A DNA stretch of 64,000 nucleotides from Variovorax sp. PAMC26660 (GCF_014302995.1 NZ_CP060295.1:3401501-3465500); one strand, 5' to 3'. Positions 1-8,772 are shown, counted from the first letter of the stretch. Translations and numbers: made by a program. Notes: generated by a model not told the origin, from the letters alone.

Positions 1-156
1 CACCGCCTGTCGACGGTGGTCGATGCGCACGAGATCCTGGTGCTGGAGTCGGGCGTGATCGTCGAGCGCGGCACGCATGCCGAACTGCTCGCGCAGCAAG
101 GCCGCTACGCGCAGATGTGGGCTTTGCAGAAGAGCGAAGCGACACCGCTGATGTAG
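1..156 (+). CDS. ABC exporter, C-terminal end (partial)
   Basis: Only the last 51 residues are in the window; the reading frame is open from base 1 to the TAG at 154-156. The fragment starts at the H-loop (HRLSTVVDA) and continues through the [17 protein letters not shown] segment that closes an ABC ATPase domain, ending with the basic/aromatic tail typical of fused permease-ATPase exporters ([10 protein letters not shown]). This tail most resembles Atm1/heavy-metal or lipid-type half-transporters; the substrate cannot be told from this piece. The permease half lies outside the window. Confidence 0.85.
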   Translation, partial: HRLSTVVDAHEILVLESGVIVERGTHAELLAQQGRYAQMWALQKSEATPLM

Positions 157-199
157 CGCGATCATTCATTCTCTTTTTTACCGATCCAGGAGTTCAGAC

Positions 200-1138
200 G
201 TGTCGACCAAGATTCCCTTGCTGGTGCTCAACCGGCTCTCCAGAGCCCACCAGGCCCAGATTGCCGAGGTCTATGACGCGACCTTTGCCTTCGACGCCGC
301 CCAGCGCGCAGCCGCGGTTGCCGAGCACGGCAAGAAATTCCGCGCGGTGTTGACCATCGGCGTCATCGGCATCAAGCCCGAGGAAATCGCGGCCATGCCG
401 GCGGTGGAGCTGATCTGCTGCCTGGGTGCGGGCTACGAAGGCGTGCCGCTCGAGGTGACGCGCGCGCGCGGCATCGTCACGGCCAACGGCGCCGGCACCA
501 ACGACGACTGCGTGGCCGACCATGCCTTCGGGCTGCTCATCAGCATCGTGCGCGAGTTCCGCAAGCTCGATCGCCTGTGCCGCGAAGGCGTGTGGCGCGA
601 CGCCATTCCGCAACCGGCCAACGTGTCGGGCAAGAAGCTGGGCATCCTGGGGCTGGGCACCATCGGCCAGAAGATCGCCAAGCGCGGCGCCGCGTTCGAC
701 ATGGAGATTGGCTATCACAACCGCAAGCCGCGCGAAGGCGCGACGCACCGTTACTTCGATGACCTGAAGTCGCTGGCGGGCTGGGCCGACTTCCTGGTGC
801 TCGCGGCGCCGGGCGGGCCAGCGACGCGTCATCTGGTCAATGCCGAAGTGCTCGATGCACTGGGGCCGCAGGGCTACCTGGTCAGCATCGGACGCGGCAG
901 CGTGGTCGACACCGAGGCGCTGGCTGCGGCGCTGCGCGAGAACCGCATCGCGGGCGCTGGCCTCGATGTGTACGAGAGCGAGCCCAAGCGCCCCGAGCAG
1001 CTGGTCGGGCTCGACAACGTGCTGCTGACCCCGCACATGGCGGGCTGGTCGCCCGAGGCGACGCAGAGGTCGGTCGATCATTTCCTGGCGAATGTCGAAA
1101 GGCACTTCGCGGGGCGCGGCGTCGTCACCCCGATCTGA
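200..1138 (+). CDS. D-2-hydroxyacid dehydrogenase (hydroxypyruvate reductase-like)
   Basis: A 312-residue NAD(P)-dependent D-isomer 2-hydroxyacid dehydrogenase, the usual length for the family. The Rossmann motif GLGTIG is at residues 151-156. The catalytic triad is complete: R232 (in GRGSVVD), E261 (in YESEP) and H279 (in LTPHMAG). Family knowledge: it reduces a 2-keto acid such as glyoxylate, hydroxypyruvate or a phenylpyruvate; the substrate is not readable from sequence. A basic residue pair at N174/R175 after the second beta strand suggests NADPH preference (inference). It stands 43 bp after the ABC exporter gene and is followed by a palindromic repeat rather than another co-directional gene. 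Confidence 0.88.
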   Translation: MSTKIPLLVLNRLSRAHQAQIAEVYDATFAFDAAQRAAAVAEHGKKFRAVLTIGVIGIKPEEIAAMPAVELICCLGAGYEGVPLEVTRARGIVTANGAGTNDDCVADHAFGLLISIVREFRKLDRLCREGVWRDAIPQPANVSGKKLGILGLGTIGQKIAKRGAAFDMEIGYHNRKPREGATHRYFDDLKSLAGWADFLVLAAPGGPATRHLVNAEVLDALGPQGYLVSIGRGSVVDTEALAAALRENRIAGAGLDVYESEPKRPEQLVGLDNVLLTPHMAGWSPEATQRSVDHFLANVERHFAGRGVVTPI

Positions 1139-1145
1139 TGTCTTG

Positions 1146-1246
1146 CTCCTTCCCCCTCTGGGGGAAGGTCGGGATGGGGGCGGGCAGAGCGCTCGATGGA
1201 TGCGCCGCTTGCCCCCACCCCCGCCCTCCCCCGGAAGGGGAGGGAG
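1146..1246. repeat. REP-like inverted pair, C/G-rich
   Basis: Two roughly 36-bp arms in inverted orientation, each itself a small hairpin. The left arm runs CTCCTTCCCCC..GGGGGAAGG..GGATGGGGGC. The right arm runs GCCCCCACCC..CCTCCCCC..GGGGAGGGAG. The spacer is about 30 bp (1182-1210). It fills the gap between two convergent genes and abuts the stop codon of the amidase, a typical place for such extragenic palindromes, where it may also act as a bidirectional terminator (inference). Confidence 0.7.
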
Positions 1247-2689
1247 TCAAGCCAATACCGGGGGACGGTGGGATGCCCAGCCGCATGCCCGGTCATACGC
1301 ATGACCCAGCCGCAGCACATCGAGATCCGCATGGATCGGCCCGGCGAGCTGAATGCCCATCGGCAAGCCGCCCTCCCCGAACCCGGCACGCACGTTGAGC
1401 GTTGGCAGGCCCGCCAGCGTGAACGGCGTCACGATCTCCATCCACCGGTGGTACGTATCGCTCTGCACGCCGGCCACTTCCGCCGGCCAGTGCAGTTCCG
1501 CGTCGAACGGAAACACCTGCGCCGTCGGCGCCACCACGAAGTCGAAGCGCTCGAACAGCTTGAGAAACGCGCGGTACACGTTCGAGCGGTAGAGCGAGGC
1601 CTGGTACAGCGAGGCCGCATCCAGATGCCGGCTTTGCTCGATCTCCCAACGCGCCTCGGGCTTGAGCTGCGCGAACAGCTTCGGATCGCTCAGGTAGGCG
1701 CCGAGCTTGCCGCCCACCAGCAGTTGCCGCAAGCGCAGCCAGGCGCTCCAGTTGTGCTCGCGCGGCACGTCGAGCGTGCAGGGCTCGACCTCGCAGCCGA
1801 TGGTGCGGAAGGTGTCGAGCGCCTTCTCGCCGAGTTCGCGGATGCCGGTTGCGAGCGGCAGATCGGGCCAGATGCTGCCGAGCCAGCCGATGCGCAGGCC
1901 CTTGCCGTCGCCGTCGAGCTGCAGCGCATCGGGCGAGGGCAGGGCGTGGGGCGACGACAGCGGCACACGGCCGTCGAAGCCGGACTGCACCGCCAGCAGC
2001 CGTGCCGTGTCTTCCACCGTGCGGGCCATAGGACCTTCGCAGCCGAGCTGCTGGAAGAACAGTTCCTGCTCGGGGTCGCCGGGCACGCGCCCGCGCGAGG
2101 GCCGCATGCCGATCACGTTGTTGAAGGCGGCGGGGTTGCGCAGCGATCCCATCATGTCGCTGCCGTCGGCCACCGGCAGCATGCCCAGGGCCAGTGCGAC
2201 GGCCGCGCCGCCGCTGCTGCCGCCCGCGCTGCGCTCGGGCGCATAGGCGTTGCGGGTGGTGCCGAACACGGTGTTGTAGGTGTGCGAACCGAGCCCGAAT
2301 TCGGGTGTGTTGGTCTTGCCGATGACGATGGCGCCGGCGGCACGCATGCGCGCCACGTGCAGGCTGTCGGTGCGCGCCGGCGAGCGCGGCGACAGGGGCG
2401 AGCCCATCGAGGTCGGCAGGCCGGCGGCATGGCTCAGGTCCTTCACCGCCAGCGGAAAGCCGTGCATCCAGCCGCGCCGTTCGCCACGCGCCAATTCGGC
2501 GTCGCGCTCCCCGGCCTCGGCCAGCAACTGTGCCGGCTCGCGCAGGGAGACGATGGCGTTGAAGCGTGGGTTCAATGCCTCGATGCGGGCCAGCGAGGCC
2601 TGCATCACTTCAAGGCAGGACACGTCGCGCGCGGCGATGCGGCGCGAAAGTTCGGTGGCGCTGAGTTCGAGCAAGTCGGCTGATGGCAT
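1247..2689 (-). CDS. amidase signature family hydrolase
   Basis: A 480-residue amidase-signature enzyme. I chose the ATG at 2689 (MPSADLL) because the upstream extension runs into the divergent regulator. The Ser-cisSer-Lys catalytic triad is visible: K83 in AVKDL, S158 in the glycine-rich AGGSSGG loop, and S182 in GSDMMGSLR. Family members hydrolyse amide or ester bonds of small molecules, or act as GatA-like amidotransferases; without GatB/GatC neighbours a free-standing amidase is more likely. It is divergent from the LysR gene at 2751 with 61 bp between starts, so that regulator probably controls it (inference). Substrate unknown. Confidence 0.88.
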   Translation of the reverse strand: MPSADLLELSATELSRRIAARDVSCLEVMQASLARIEALNPRFNAIVSLREPAQLLAEAGERDAELARGERRGWMHGFPLAVKDLSHAAGLPTSMGSPLSPRSPARTDSLHVARMRAAGAIVIGKTNTPEFGLGSHTYNTVFGTTRNAYAPERSAGGSSGGAAVALALGMLPVADGSDMMGSLRNPAAFNNVIGMRPSRGRVPGDPEQELFFQQLGCEGPMARTVEDTARLLAVQSGFDGRVPLSSPHALPSPDALQLDGDGKGLRIGWLGSIWPDLPLATGIRELGEKALDTFRTIGCEVEPCTLDVPREHNWSAWLRLRQLLVGGKLGAYLSDPKLFAQLKPEARWEIEQSRHLDAASLYQASLYRSNVYRAFLKLFERFDFVVAPTAQVFPFDAELHWPAEVAGVQSDTYHRWMEIVTPFTLAGLPTLNVRAGFGEGGLPMGIQLAGPIHADLDVLRLGHAYDRACGWASHRPPVLA

Positions 2690-2750
2690 GGCAAGTGCGG
2701 GAAAAGGAGGGGGCGCCCAGTATGGCGCGGCGCTCGCATAATCGCCGCGT

Positions 2751-3737
2751 ATGGAAACAAAGTGGCTAGAAGACTTCATCAGCTTGGCGGAAACCCGCAG
2801 CTTCAGCCGCTCGGCGCAATTGAGGCATGTGACCCAGCCGGCGTTCTCGCGCCGCATCCAGGCGCTCGAAGGCTGGGCCGGCACCGATCTGGTCGATCGC
2901 AGTTCCTACCCCACGCGGCTCACGCCCGCGGGCCAGACGCTCTACAGCCAGGCCATCGAGATGCTGCAGTCGCTGCAGAGCACCCGCGCCATGCTGCGCG
3001 GCCACTCGGCCGCCGGGCAGGATGTGATCGAGATCGCGGTGCCACACACGCTGGCCTTCACCTTCTTCCCCTCGTGGGTGACCAGCCTGCGCGAGCACTT
3101 CGGGCCGATCAAGAGCCGGCTCATCGCGCTCAATGTGCACGACGCGGTGCTGCGGCTGGTCGAAGGCAGTTGCGACCTGCTGATCGCCTACCACCACCCC
3201 TCGCAGCCGCTGCAGCTCGATGCCAACAAGTACGAGATGGTCAGCCTCGGCGAGGAAACCGTGGCGCCCTGGGTCAAGGCCGATGCCGACGGCGCGCCGC
3301 GCTACCGGCTGCCCGGTCGTCCCGGCCAGCCGCTGCCCTACCTGGGCTATGCGCCCGGCGCCTACCTCGGCCGCGTGGTCGACCAGTTGCTCAAAGAGTC
3401 GGGCACCGCCATCCACCTCGACCGCGTCTATGAAACCGACATGGCCGAAGGCCTGAAGGTGATGGCGCTCGAAGGCCACGGCATCGCCTTCCTGCCGCAG
3501 AGCGCGGTGCGCAAGGAGATCAAGGCGCGCAAGCTGGTGAGCGCGCTGCCGCCCGAGATCGACAGCCTTGAAGCCACGATGGAGATTCGCGCCTACCGCG
3601 AGCGGCCCACCGCGCCGGCGCCGGTGAAGACCGGCAGCGGACGCGCCGCCAAGAGCGCCGTCTCCGAGAGCCTGCAGCCCAAGCGCACGGCCGATGCGTT
3701 GTGGTCGTATCTTGTCGGCACGCAGCCGCCGCATTAA
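2751..3737 (+). CDS. LysR-family transcriptional regulator
   Basis: A 328-residue LysR regulator. The N-terminal winged HTH (about residues 3-62) contains the typical pattern SFSRSAQLRHVTQPAFSRRI, and the rest is the periplasmic-binding-like effector domain (about 90-290). It is 20-30 residues longer than usual owing to a C-terminal tail rich in A, P, K and R from about residue 285. Divergent from the amidase gene; by family habit it would regulate that gene and itself from the 61-bp shared region. It also lies upstream of aspA, but a terminator-like hairpin separates them. Confidence 0.9.
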   Translation: METKWLEDFISLAETRSFSRSAQLRHVTQPAFSRRIQALEGWAGTDLVDRSSYPTRLTPAGQTLYSQAIEMLQSLQSTRAMLRGHSAAGQDVIEIAVPHTLAFTFFPSWVTSLREHFGPIKSRLIALNVHDAVLRLVEGSCDLLIAYHHPSQPLQLDANKYEMVSLGEETVAPWVKADADGAPRYRLPGRPGQPLPYLGYAPGAYLGRVVDQLLKESGTAIHLDRVYETDMAEGLKVMALEGHGIAFLPQSAVRKEIKARKLVSALPPEIDSLEATMEIRAYRERPTAPAPVKTGSGRAAKSAVSESLQPKRTADALWSYLVGTQPPH

Positions 3738-3761
3738 CCTGATCGACCTATCGATACGGAT

Positions 3762-3776
3762 TTGTGCACCGCACAA
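3762..3776. promoter_or_regulatory. perfect inverted repeat in aspA leader (operator candidate)
   Basis: TTGTGC-ACC-GCACAA, 6-bp arms with a 3-base spacer, followed after two bases by TATAAA (3779-3784), which could serve as a -10 box. No good -35 is seen at the right distance. Position and symmetry suggest an operator overlapping the aspA promoter; a short RNA hairpin is the alternative. Confidence 0.4.
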
Positions 3777-3883
3777 TCTATAAATGCCGCGCATAAGCCT
3801 CCCCGCAAACGGCATTGGCGCCATGAGCCCGGCGCCACTACAGTCGCGGCAGTTTTTTGCCGCTGTCACAAGCACCCCACCCG

Positions 3884-3910
3884 GCACGCGTCTCACGCGT
3901 GCTTTTTTTT
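3884..3910 (+). terminator. Rho-independent terminator inside the aspA leader
   Basis: A perfect 8-bp stem GCACGCGT-CTC-ACGCGTGC (3884-3902) followed by eight T residues (3903-3910). It ends only 16 bases before the aspA ATG. A weaker hairpin (GCGGCA at 3846-3851 with TGCCGC at 3858-3863) lies just upstream. Because the LysR gene stops at 3737, this could end the LysR transcript, end a small leader RNA, or attenuate aspA. Confidence 0.8.
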
Positions 3911-3926
3911 AAGCCGAGGAACCTGT

Positions 3927-5381
3927 ATGAGCTCCAATTTCAGGACTGAACACGACTTCCTCGGCGAAAAGCAGATACCTGCCATCGCCTACTGGGGCGT
4001 GCACACGGCGCGTGCCGTCGAGAACTTCGCGATCTCCGGCACCCGCATCTCGGCCATGCCAGACCTCGTGCGTGCGCTGGCCTACGTGAAGAAGGCGGCC
4101 ACCCGCGCCAATGCCGACCTGGGTGCCATCGACCGCGACCGCGCCGCCGCGATCATCCTGGCCTGCGAGGACCTCATCGACGGCAAGCTGCTCGGTGAAT
4201 TCGTGGTCGACGTGATCCAGGGCGGCGCCGGCACCTCGACCAACATGAACGCCAACGAGGTCATCTGCAACCTCGCGCTGGAGAAGCTGGGCCACGAGAA
4301 GGGGCGCTACGACGTGCTGCACCCCAACGACCACGTCAACGCCTCGCAGAGCACCAACGACGTGTATCCGACGGCGGTGCGGCTGGCGCTGTGGTTCGCC
4401 ATCGGACGGCTGCTCGAAGCCATGGCCGCGCTGCGCCGCAGCTTCGAGGCCAAGGCGCTGGAGTTCAAGGACGTCCTCAAGATCGGCCGCACGCAACTGC
4501 AAGACGCGGTGCCCATGACGCTGGGCCAGGAGTTCCTGACCTACGCCATCATGATCGGGGAAGACGAGGCCCGCCTTGGCGAGGCTCGCGCGCTGATCGA
4601 GGAAATCAACCTCGGCGCCACTGCCATCGGCACCGGCATCAACGCGCCGCTCGGCTATGCCAACCTGGCCTGCCAGTACCTGGCCGAGCAGACCGGCGTG
4701 CCGCTCAAGCAGGCCGCCAACCTGATCGAAGCCACGCAGGACACCGGCGCCTTCGTGCAACTGTCGGGCGTGCTCAAGCGCGTCGCGACCAAGCTCAGCA
4801 AGACCTGCAACGACCTGCGCCTTTTGTCCAGCGGCCCGCAGGCCGGCTTCGGCGAGATCCGGCTGCCGGCGCGGCAGGCCGGCTCGTCGATCATGCCGGG
4901 CAAGGTCAACCCGGTGATCCCGGAAGTCATGAACCAGGTGGCCTTCGAGGTCATCGGCAACGACATCACCGTCACGATGGCCTCGGAAGCCGGGCAACTG
5001 CAGCTCAACGCCTTCGAGCCGATCATGGGCTGGAGCCTGTTCAAGAGCATCCAGCACCTGGGCAACGCCTGCCTCACGCTGCGCATCAACTGCATCGACG
5101 GCATCGAGGCGAACCGCGAATTCCTGGCCAAGCGGGTGCGCGAGTCGGTCACACTGGTTACCGCGCTCAACCCGCTGATCGGCTACGAAAAGGCCGCGCT
5201 CATCGCCAAGACCGCGCTGGCCACCGGCGGCCCCATCGACCTGGTGGCCGAATCGCTGGGCATCATGACTCGCGCCGAGATGGAAGCGTTGCTCGTGCCG
5301 GAGAACCTGACCCAGCCCGTGCGCCTGACGGCGGCACCGCTTCCGCCGGCTGCGGAGCCTTCGGGCACAAAGGCTGCTTAG
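3927..5381 (+). CDS. aspA: aspartate ammonia-lyase (aspartase)
   Basis: A 484-residue fumarase/aspartase superfamily enzyme that deaminates L-aspartate to fumarate and ammonia in the cytoplasm. The start at 3927 gives MSSNFRTEHDFLG, the expected N-terminus, preceded by the RBS-like GAGGA; an upstream in-frame extension would read through the terminator hairpin. The family signature GSSIMPGKVNP begins at residue 319, with the catalytic serine in the SS loop (S320/S321). The GAGTSTNMNANEV and NDHVNASQSTND substrate-binding blocks are intact. Aspartase rather than fumarase is favoured by the gltIJKL-type aspartate/glutamate importer directly downstream (167-bp gap), making an uptake-and-deamination unit. 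Confidence 0.93.
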   Translation: MSSNFRTEHDFLGEKQIPAIAYWGVHTARAVENFAISGTRISAMPDLVRALAYVKKAATRANADLGAIDRDRAAAIILACEDLIDGKLLGEFVVDVIQGGAGTSTNMNANEVICNLALEKLGHEKGRYDVLHPNDHVNASQSTNDVYPTAVRLALWFAIGRLLEAMAALRRSFEAKALEFKDVLKIGRTQLQDAVPMTLGQEFLTYAIMIGEDEARLGEARALIEEINLGATAIGTGINAPLGYANLACQYLAEQTGVPLKQAANLIEATQDTGAFVQLSGVLKRVATKLSKTCNDLRLLSSGPQAGFGEIRLPARQAGSSIMPGKVNPVIPEVMNQVAFEVIGNDITVTMASEAGQLQLNAFEPIMGWSLFKSIQHLGNACLTLRINCIDGIEANREFLAKRVRESVTLVTALNPLIGYEKAALIAKTALATGGPIDLVAESLGIMTRAEMEALLVPENLTQPVRLTAAPLPPAAEPSGTKAA

Positions 5382-5548
5382 TGAAAGTCGGACAATGCCA
5401 GGAGGCAGGATCGCACCAGGCTGGCGCCCCTATGCGCCCGGTCGGTGCAGTGAGTGCGGCGATGCACCGGGTTGGTCCGGGTATCACGCAAAATGTGAAT
5501 GTCTAGAATTTCGTTGTATCTGTTTCAGTCACCTCAGGAGTTTTCCGT

Positions 5549-6448
5549 ATGAAAAAACAAGTATTGGCATTGGCAATCGCGGCACTGGCCGCCGGCGGCG
5601 CGATGGCGCAAGCCAATGACACGCTGGCCAAGATCAAGGCTTCCGGCGTCATCACCGAAGGTGTGCGCGAATCCTCGGGCCTGTCGTACACGCTGGGCAA
5701 TGGCCAGTACACCGGTTTCCACTACGACGTCTGCGCCAACATCATCAAGGACATCGAGAAGCTCGCCGGCAAGAAGCTCGAAGTCAAGTTCCAGCCCGTC
5801 ACCTCGCAGAACCGCATTCCGCTCGTGCAGAACGGCACCGTGGACATCGAGTGCGGCTCGACCACCAACAACGCCACCCGTCAGAAGGACGTGGCCTTCG
5901 GCGACACCACCTACGTCGAAGAAACCAAGATCCTCGTCAAGGCCAACTCGGGCATCAACTCGCTGGCCGACCTGAAGGACAAGACGGTCGCCACCACCAC
6001 CGGCACCACGCCGCTGCAGACCGTGCGCAAGCAAAAGCGCGCCGAGAACCTGACCTTCAAGGAGGTCTACGGCAAGGACCACTCCGACAGCTTCCTGCTG
6101 GTCGAGACCGGCCGTGCCGACGCCTTCGTGATGGACGGCTCGATCCTGGCAGCCCTGGCCGCCAAGTCGAAGGCACCCAAGGACTACAAGATCCTGAACG
6201 ATGTGCTGGCTGTCGAACCCATCGGCATCATGATCCGCAAGGACGACCCGGCCTTCAAGAAGGTCGTGGACGACAGCATCAAGGCACAGGCCAAGTCGGG
6301 CGAGCTGAACAAGCTCTATGACAAGTGGTTCATGAAGCCGATCCCGCCAGCCAACGTGATCATCGGCCTGCCGCTGGGCGAAGCCACCAAGAACGCCTGG
6401 GCCAACCCGAACGACAAGCCTGCGGAAGACTACGTCACCAAGGAATAA
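5549..6448 (+). CDS. gltI: glutamate/aspartate ABC transporter, periplasmic binding protein
   Basis: A 299-residue periplasmic solute-binding protein of the amino-acid (SBP type 3) family. It has a clear Sec signal peptide (MKKQVLALAIAALAAGGAMA, cleavage after AMA-Q) and an RBS, CAGGAG, 8-10 bases before the ATG. Conserved GltI-like stretches include YDVCANI near residue 60 and IECGSTTNN near 110. The gene leads an operon with gltJ, gltK and gltL, with aspA upstream, so aspartate and/or glutamate is the likely ligand. A 9-bp stem terminator follows its stop, fitting the need for more binding protein than membrane subunits. Confidence 0.9.
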   Translation: MKKQVLALAIAALAAGGAMAQANDTLAKIKASGVITEGVRESSGLSYTLGNGQYTGFHYDVCANIIKDIEKLAGKKLEVKFQPVTSQNRIPLVQNGTVDIECGSTTNNATRQKDVAFGDTTYVEETKILVKANSGINSLADLKDKTVATTTGTTPLQTVRKQKRAENLTFKEVYGKDHSDSFLLVETGRADAFVMDGSILAALAAKSKAPKDYKILNDVLAVEPIGIMIRKDDPAFKKVVDDSIKAQAKSGELNKLYDKWFMKPIPPANVIIGLPLGEATKNAWANPNDKPAEDYVTKE

Positions 6449-6470
6449 GCGGCGCGTCGCTGCGCGAATG

Positions 6471-6501
6471 ACGCCCACCTTTCGCGGTGGGCGTTTCTTT
6501 T
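6471..6501 (+). terminator. internal terminator between gltI and gltJ
   Basis: A perfect 9-bp stem ACGCCCACC (6471-6479) and GGTGGGCGT (6486-6494), loop TTTCGC, then TTCTTTT. It sits 22 bases after the gltI stop and 40 before gltJ, inside what is otherwise one operon. Likely a leaky terminator that lowers expression of the downstream membrane genes relative to the binding protein. Confidence 0.8.
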
Positions 6502-6540
6502 CAGGGACTGGTTTTTTGAAGACGGTGAAGGAGTAAGAAA

Positions 6541-7272
6541 ATGGGCAACTGGGATTGGCAGGTCTTCCTGCAAGACCCCGGGGGGGACTATCCGACCTAC
6601 CTGCAATGGATGCTGTCGGCCTGGGGCTGGACGGTGTCCGTGGCACTGCTGGCGTTGATCGTCGCGTTGGTGCTGGGCTCGCTGGTCGGCATCATCCGCA
6701 CGCTGCCCGACAGCCCGTGGCTGGTGCGGCTGGGCAATGCGTGGGTCGAGCTGTTCCGCAACATCCCGCTGCTGGTGCAGATCTTCCTCTGGTATCACGT
6801 GATCCCGGCCATGATCCCCATCATGAAGGGTGTGCCCAGCTTCATCCTCGTGGTGCTGGCACTGGGCTTCTTCACCTCGGCGCGTATCGCCGAGCAAGTG
6901 CGCTCGGGCATCCAGGCGCTGCCCAAGGGCCAGCGCTATGCGGGCATGGCAGTGGGCTTCACCACCACGCAGTACTACCGCTACGTGATCCTGCCGATGG
7001 CGTATCGCATCATCATCCCGCCGCTCACCAGCGAGACGATGAACATCTTCAAGAATTCGTCCGTCGCGTTTGCCGTGTCGGTCACCGAACTCACCATGTT
7101 CGCCATGCAGGCGCAGGAAGAAACCTCGCGCGGCATCGAGGTCTACCTTGCGGTGACGGCGTGCTACGTGGTGTCGGCCCTGGCCATCAACCGGCTCATG
7201 GCATTCATCGAGAAGAAGACCCGCGTGCCGGGCTTCATCGTCTCGGCCAGCGCCGGCGGCGGAGGCCACTGA
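6541..7272 (+). CDS. gltJ: glutamate/aspartate ABC transporter permease, GltJ-like
   Basis: A 243-residue inner-membrane permease of the HisM/GltJ family, with hydrophobic helices from about residue 23 onward and the EAA-type cytoplasmic loop (about residues 117-145: aromatic/Ala/Arg-I-A-E-Q-V-R-S-G-I-Q-A-L-P-K-G-Q) that docks the ATPase. The RBS GAAGGAG lies 7-13 bases before the ATG. It overlaps nothing but is followed one base later by gltK; together they form the heterodimeric channel. Confidence 0.9.
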   Translation: MGNWDWQVFLQDPGGDYPTYLQWMLSAWGWTVSVALLALIVALVLGSLVGIIRTLPDSPWLVRLGNAWVELFRNIPLLVQIFLWYHVIPAMIPIMKGVPSFILVVLALGFFTSARIAEQVRSGIQALPKGQRYAGMAVGFTTTQYYRYVILPMAYRIIIPPLTSETMNIFKNSSVAFAVSVTELTMFAMQAQEETSRGIEVYLAVTACYVVSALAINRLMAFIEKKTRVPGFIVSASAGGGGH

Positions 7273-7273
7273 C

Positions 7274-7963
7274 ATGATGAATCTCGACCTGTCGTTCTAC
7301 AACTGGGACGTCATCAGCAACTTCGTCGTCAAGGGCTTCTACTTCAGCATCATGCTGACGGTGGTGGCCACCATCGGCGGCGTGATCTTCGGCACCATCC
7401 TGGCGCTCATGCGGCTGTCGGGCAAGAAGTGGCTCGACACGCCCGCAGCCATCTACGTCAACGGCATGCGCAGCATTCCGCTGGTGATGGTGATCCTGTG
7501 GTTCTTCCTGCTGGTGCCGGCGTCGTTCTACTCGCTGTTCGGTTCGTGGGGCGCCAACTACCGCTCCGAAATCTCGGCCGTGATCACCTTCGTCGCGTTC
7601 GAGGCGGCCTACTTCAGCGAGATCATGCGCGCGGGCATCCAGTCGATCCCGCGCGGCCAGGTCAACGCCGGCCAGGCGGTCGGCATGACCTACGGCCAGA
7701 ACATGCGCCTCGTGGTGCTGCCGCAGGCCTTTCGCAACATGCTGCCGGTGCTGCTCACGCAGACCATCATCCTGTTCCAGGATACGTCGCTGGTCTACGC
7801 CATCGGTGCCTACGACATGCTCAAGGGCTTCGAGACGGCGGGCAAGAACTTCGGCCGTCCGATCGAGGCCTACCTGCTCGCGGCCGTCGTTTACTTCATC
7901 ATGTGCTACGCCCTTTCTTGGCTGGTCAAGCGCCTGCACAAGAAGATCGCCATCATTCGCTGA
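7274..7963 (+). CDS. gltK: glutamate/aspartate ABC transporter permease, GltK-like
   Basis: The second permease, 229 residues, with about five transmembrane segments and the EAA loop (YFSEIMRAGIQSIPRGQ, around residues 115-131). Two adjacent ATG codons (7274 and 7277) can start it; only one base separates it from the gltJ stop, implying translational coupling. Partner of GltJ in the membrane and of GltL on the cytoplasmic side. Confidence 0.9.
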   Translation: MMNLDLSFYNWDVISNFVVKGFYFSIMLTVVATIGGVIFGTILALMRLSGKKWLDTPAAIYVNGMRSIPLVMVILWFFLLVPASFYSLFGSWGANYRSEISAVITFVAFEAAYFSEIMRAGIQSIPRGQVNAGQAVGMTYGQNMRLVVLPQAFRNMLPVLLTQTIILFQDTSLVYAIGAYDMLKGFETAGKNFGRPIEAYLLAAVVYFIMCYALSWLVKRLHKKIAIIR

Positions 7964-7990
7964 TTGAGTGGCTGAACCGGAGAGAAAGAA

Positions 7991-8740
7991 ATGTCCGAAA
8001 AAATGATTGAAATCAAGAACGTCTCCAAGTGGTATGGCCCGGTACAGGTGCTCAACGACTGCTCGGTGAACATTTCCAAGGGTGACGTGGTGGTGGTGTG
8101 CGGGCCTTCGGGCTCGGGCAAGTCCACCCTCATCAAGACCGTGAACGCGCTCGAGCCCTTCCAGAAGGGCGAGATCACTGTCAACGGAATCCCGCTGCAC
8201 GACCCCAAGACCAACCTGCCCAAGCTGCGCTCCAAGGTCGGCATGGTGTTCCAGCACTTCGAGCTGTTTCCCCACCTGTCGGTGACCGAGAACCTCACGA
8301 TCGCGCAGATCAAGGTGCTGGGCCGCAGCGCGGACGAAGCCAAGGTGCGTGGCCTGAAGATGCTCGACCGCGTGGGCCTGATGGCGCACAAGGACAAGTT
8401 CCCGGGCCAGCTCTCGGGCGGTCAGCAGCAGCGCGTGGCGATTGCCCGTGCGCTGTCGATGGACCCGATCGTGATGCTGTTCGACGAACCCACTTCGGCG
8501 CTCGACCCCGAAATGGTCGGCGAAGTGCTCGACGTGATGGTGGCCCTGGCCAAGGAAGGCATGACCATGATGGTGGTCACGCACGAAATGGCTTTCGCCC
8601 GCAAGGTGGCGAGCCGCGTGATCTTCATCGACGTGGGCGGCAAGATCCTGGAAGACTGCCCGAAGGACGAGTTCTTCAACCACCCTGAAAACCGTCAGCC
8701 GCGTACCAAGGATTTCCTGAACAAGATCCTGCAGCATTGA
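7991..8740 (+). CDS. gltL: glutamate/aspartate ABC transporter ATP-binding protein
   Basis: A 249-residue polar amino-acid ABC ATPase. Walker [10 protein letters not shown] at residues 38-46, Q-loop at [11 protein letters not shown] (about 86-96), signature LSGGQQQR at 141-148, Walker B VMLFDEP at 161-167 and the switch histidine in VVTHEMA near 200. RBS GGAGAG 6-11 bases before the ATG. Last gene of the gltIJKL operon; a strong terminator follows. Confidence 0.93.
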   Translation: MSEKMIEIKNVSKWYGPVQVLNDCSVNISKGDVVVVCGPSGSGKSTLIKTVNALEPFQKGEITVNGIPLHDPKTNLPKLRSKVGMVFQHFELFPHLSVTENLTIAQIKVLGRSADEAKVRGLKMLDRVGLMAHKDKFPGQLSGGQQQRVAIARALSMDPIVMLFDEPTSALDPEMVGEVLDVMVALAKEGMTMMVVTHEMAFARKVASRVIFIDVGGKILEDCPKDEFFNHPENRQPRTKDFLNKILQH

Positions 8741-8772
8741 TCGATTCGCTGCCGTACGGGAAAGTCAAAGAA

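Noticed and set aside
1196..2683. 495-residue plus-strand frame opposite the amidase gene
   Set aside because: It is the antisense shadow of a well-supported amidase with catalytic residues; its product is low-complexity, rich in R, H, Q and G, with no domain.
5461..5548. Sigma-54 or strong sigma-70 promoter before gltI
   Set aside because: TAGAAT at 5504 is a possible -10, but no -35 at 16-18 bases and no GG-N10-GC pair were found.
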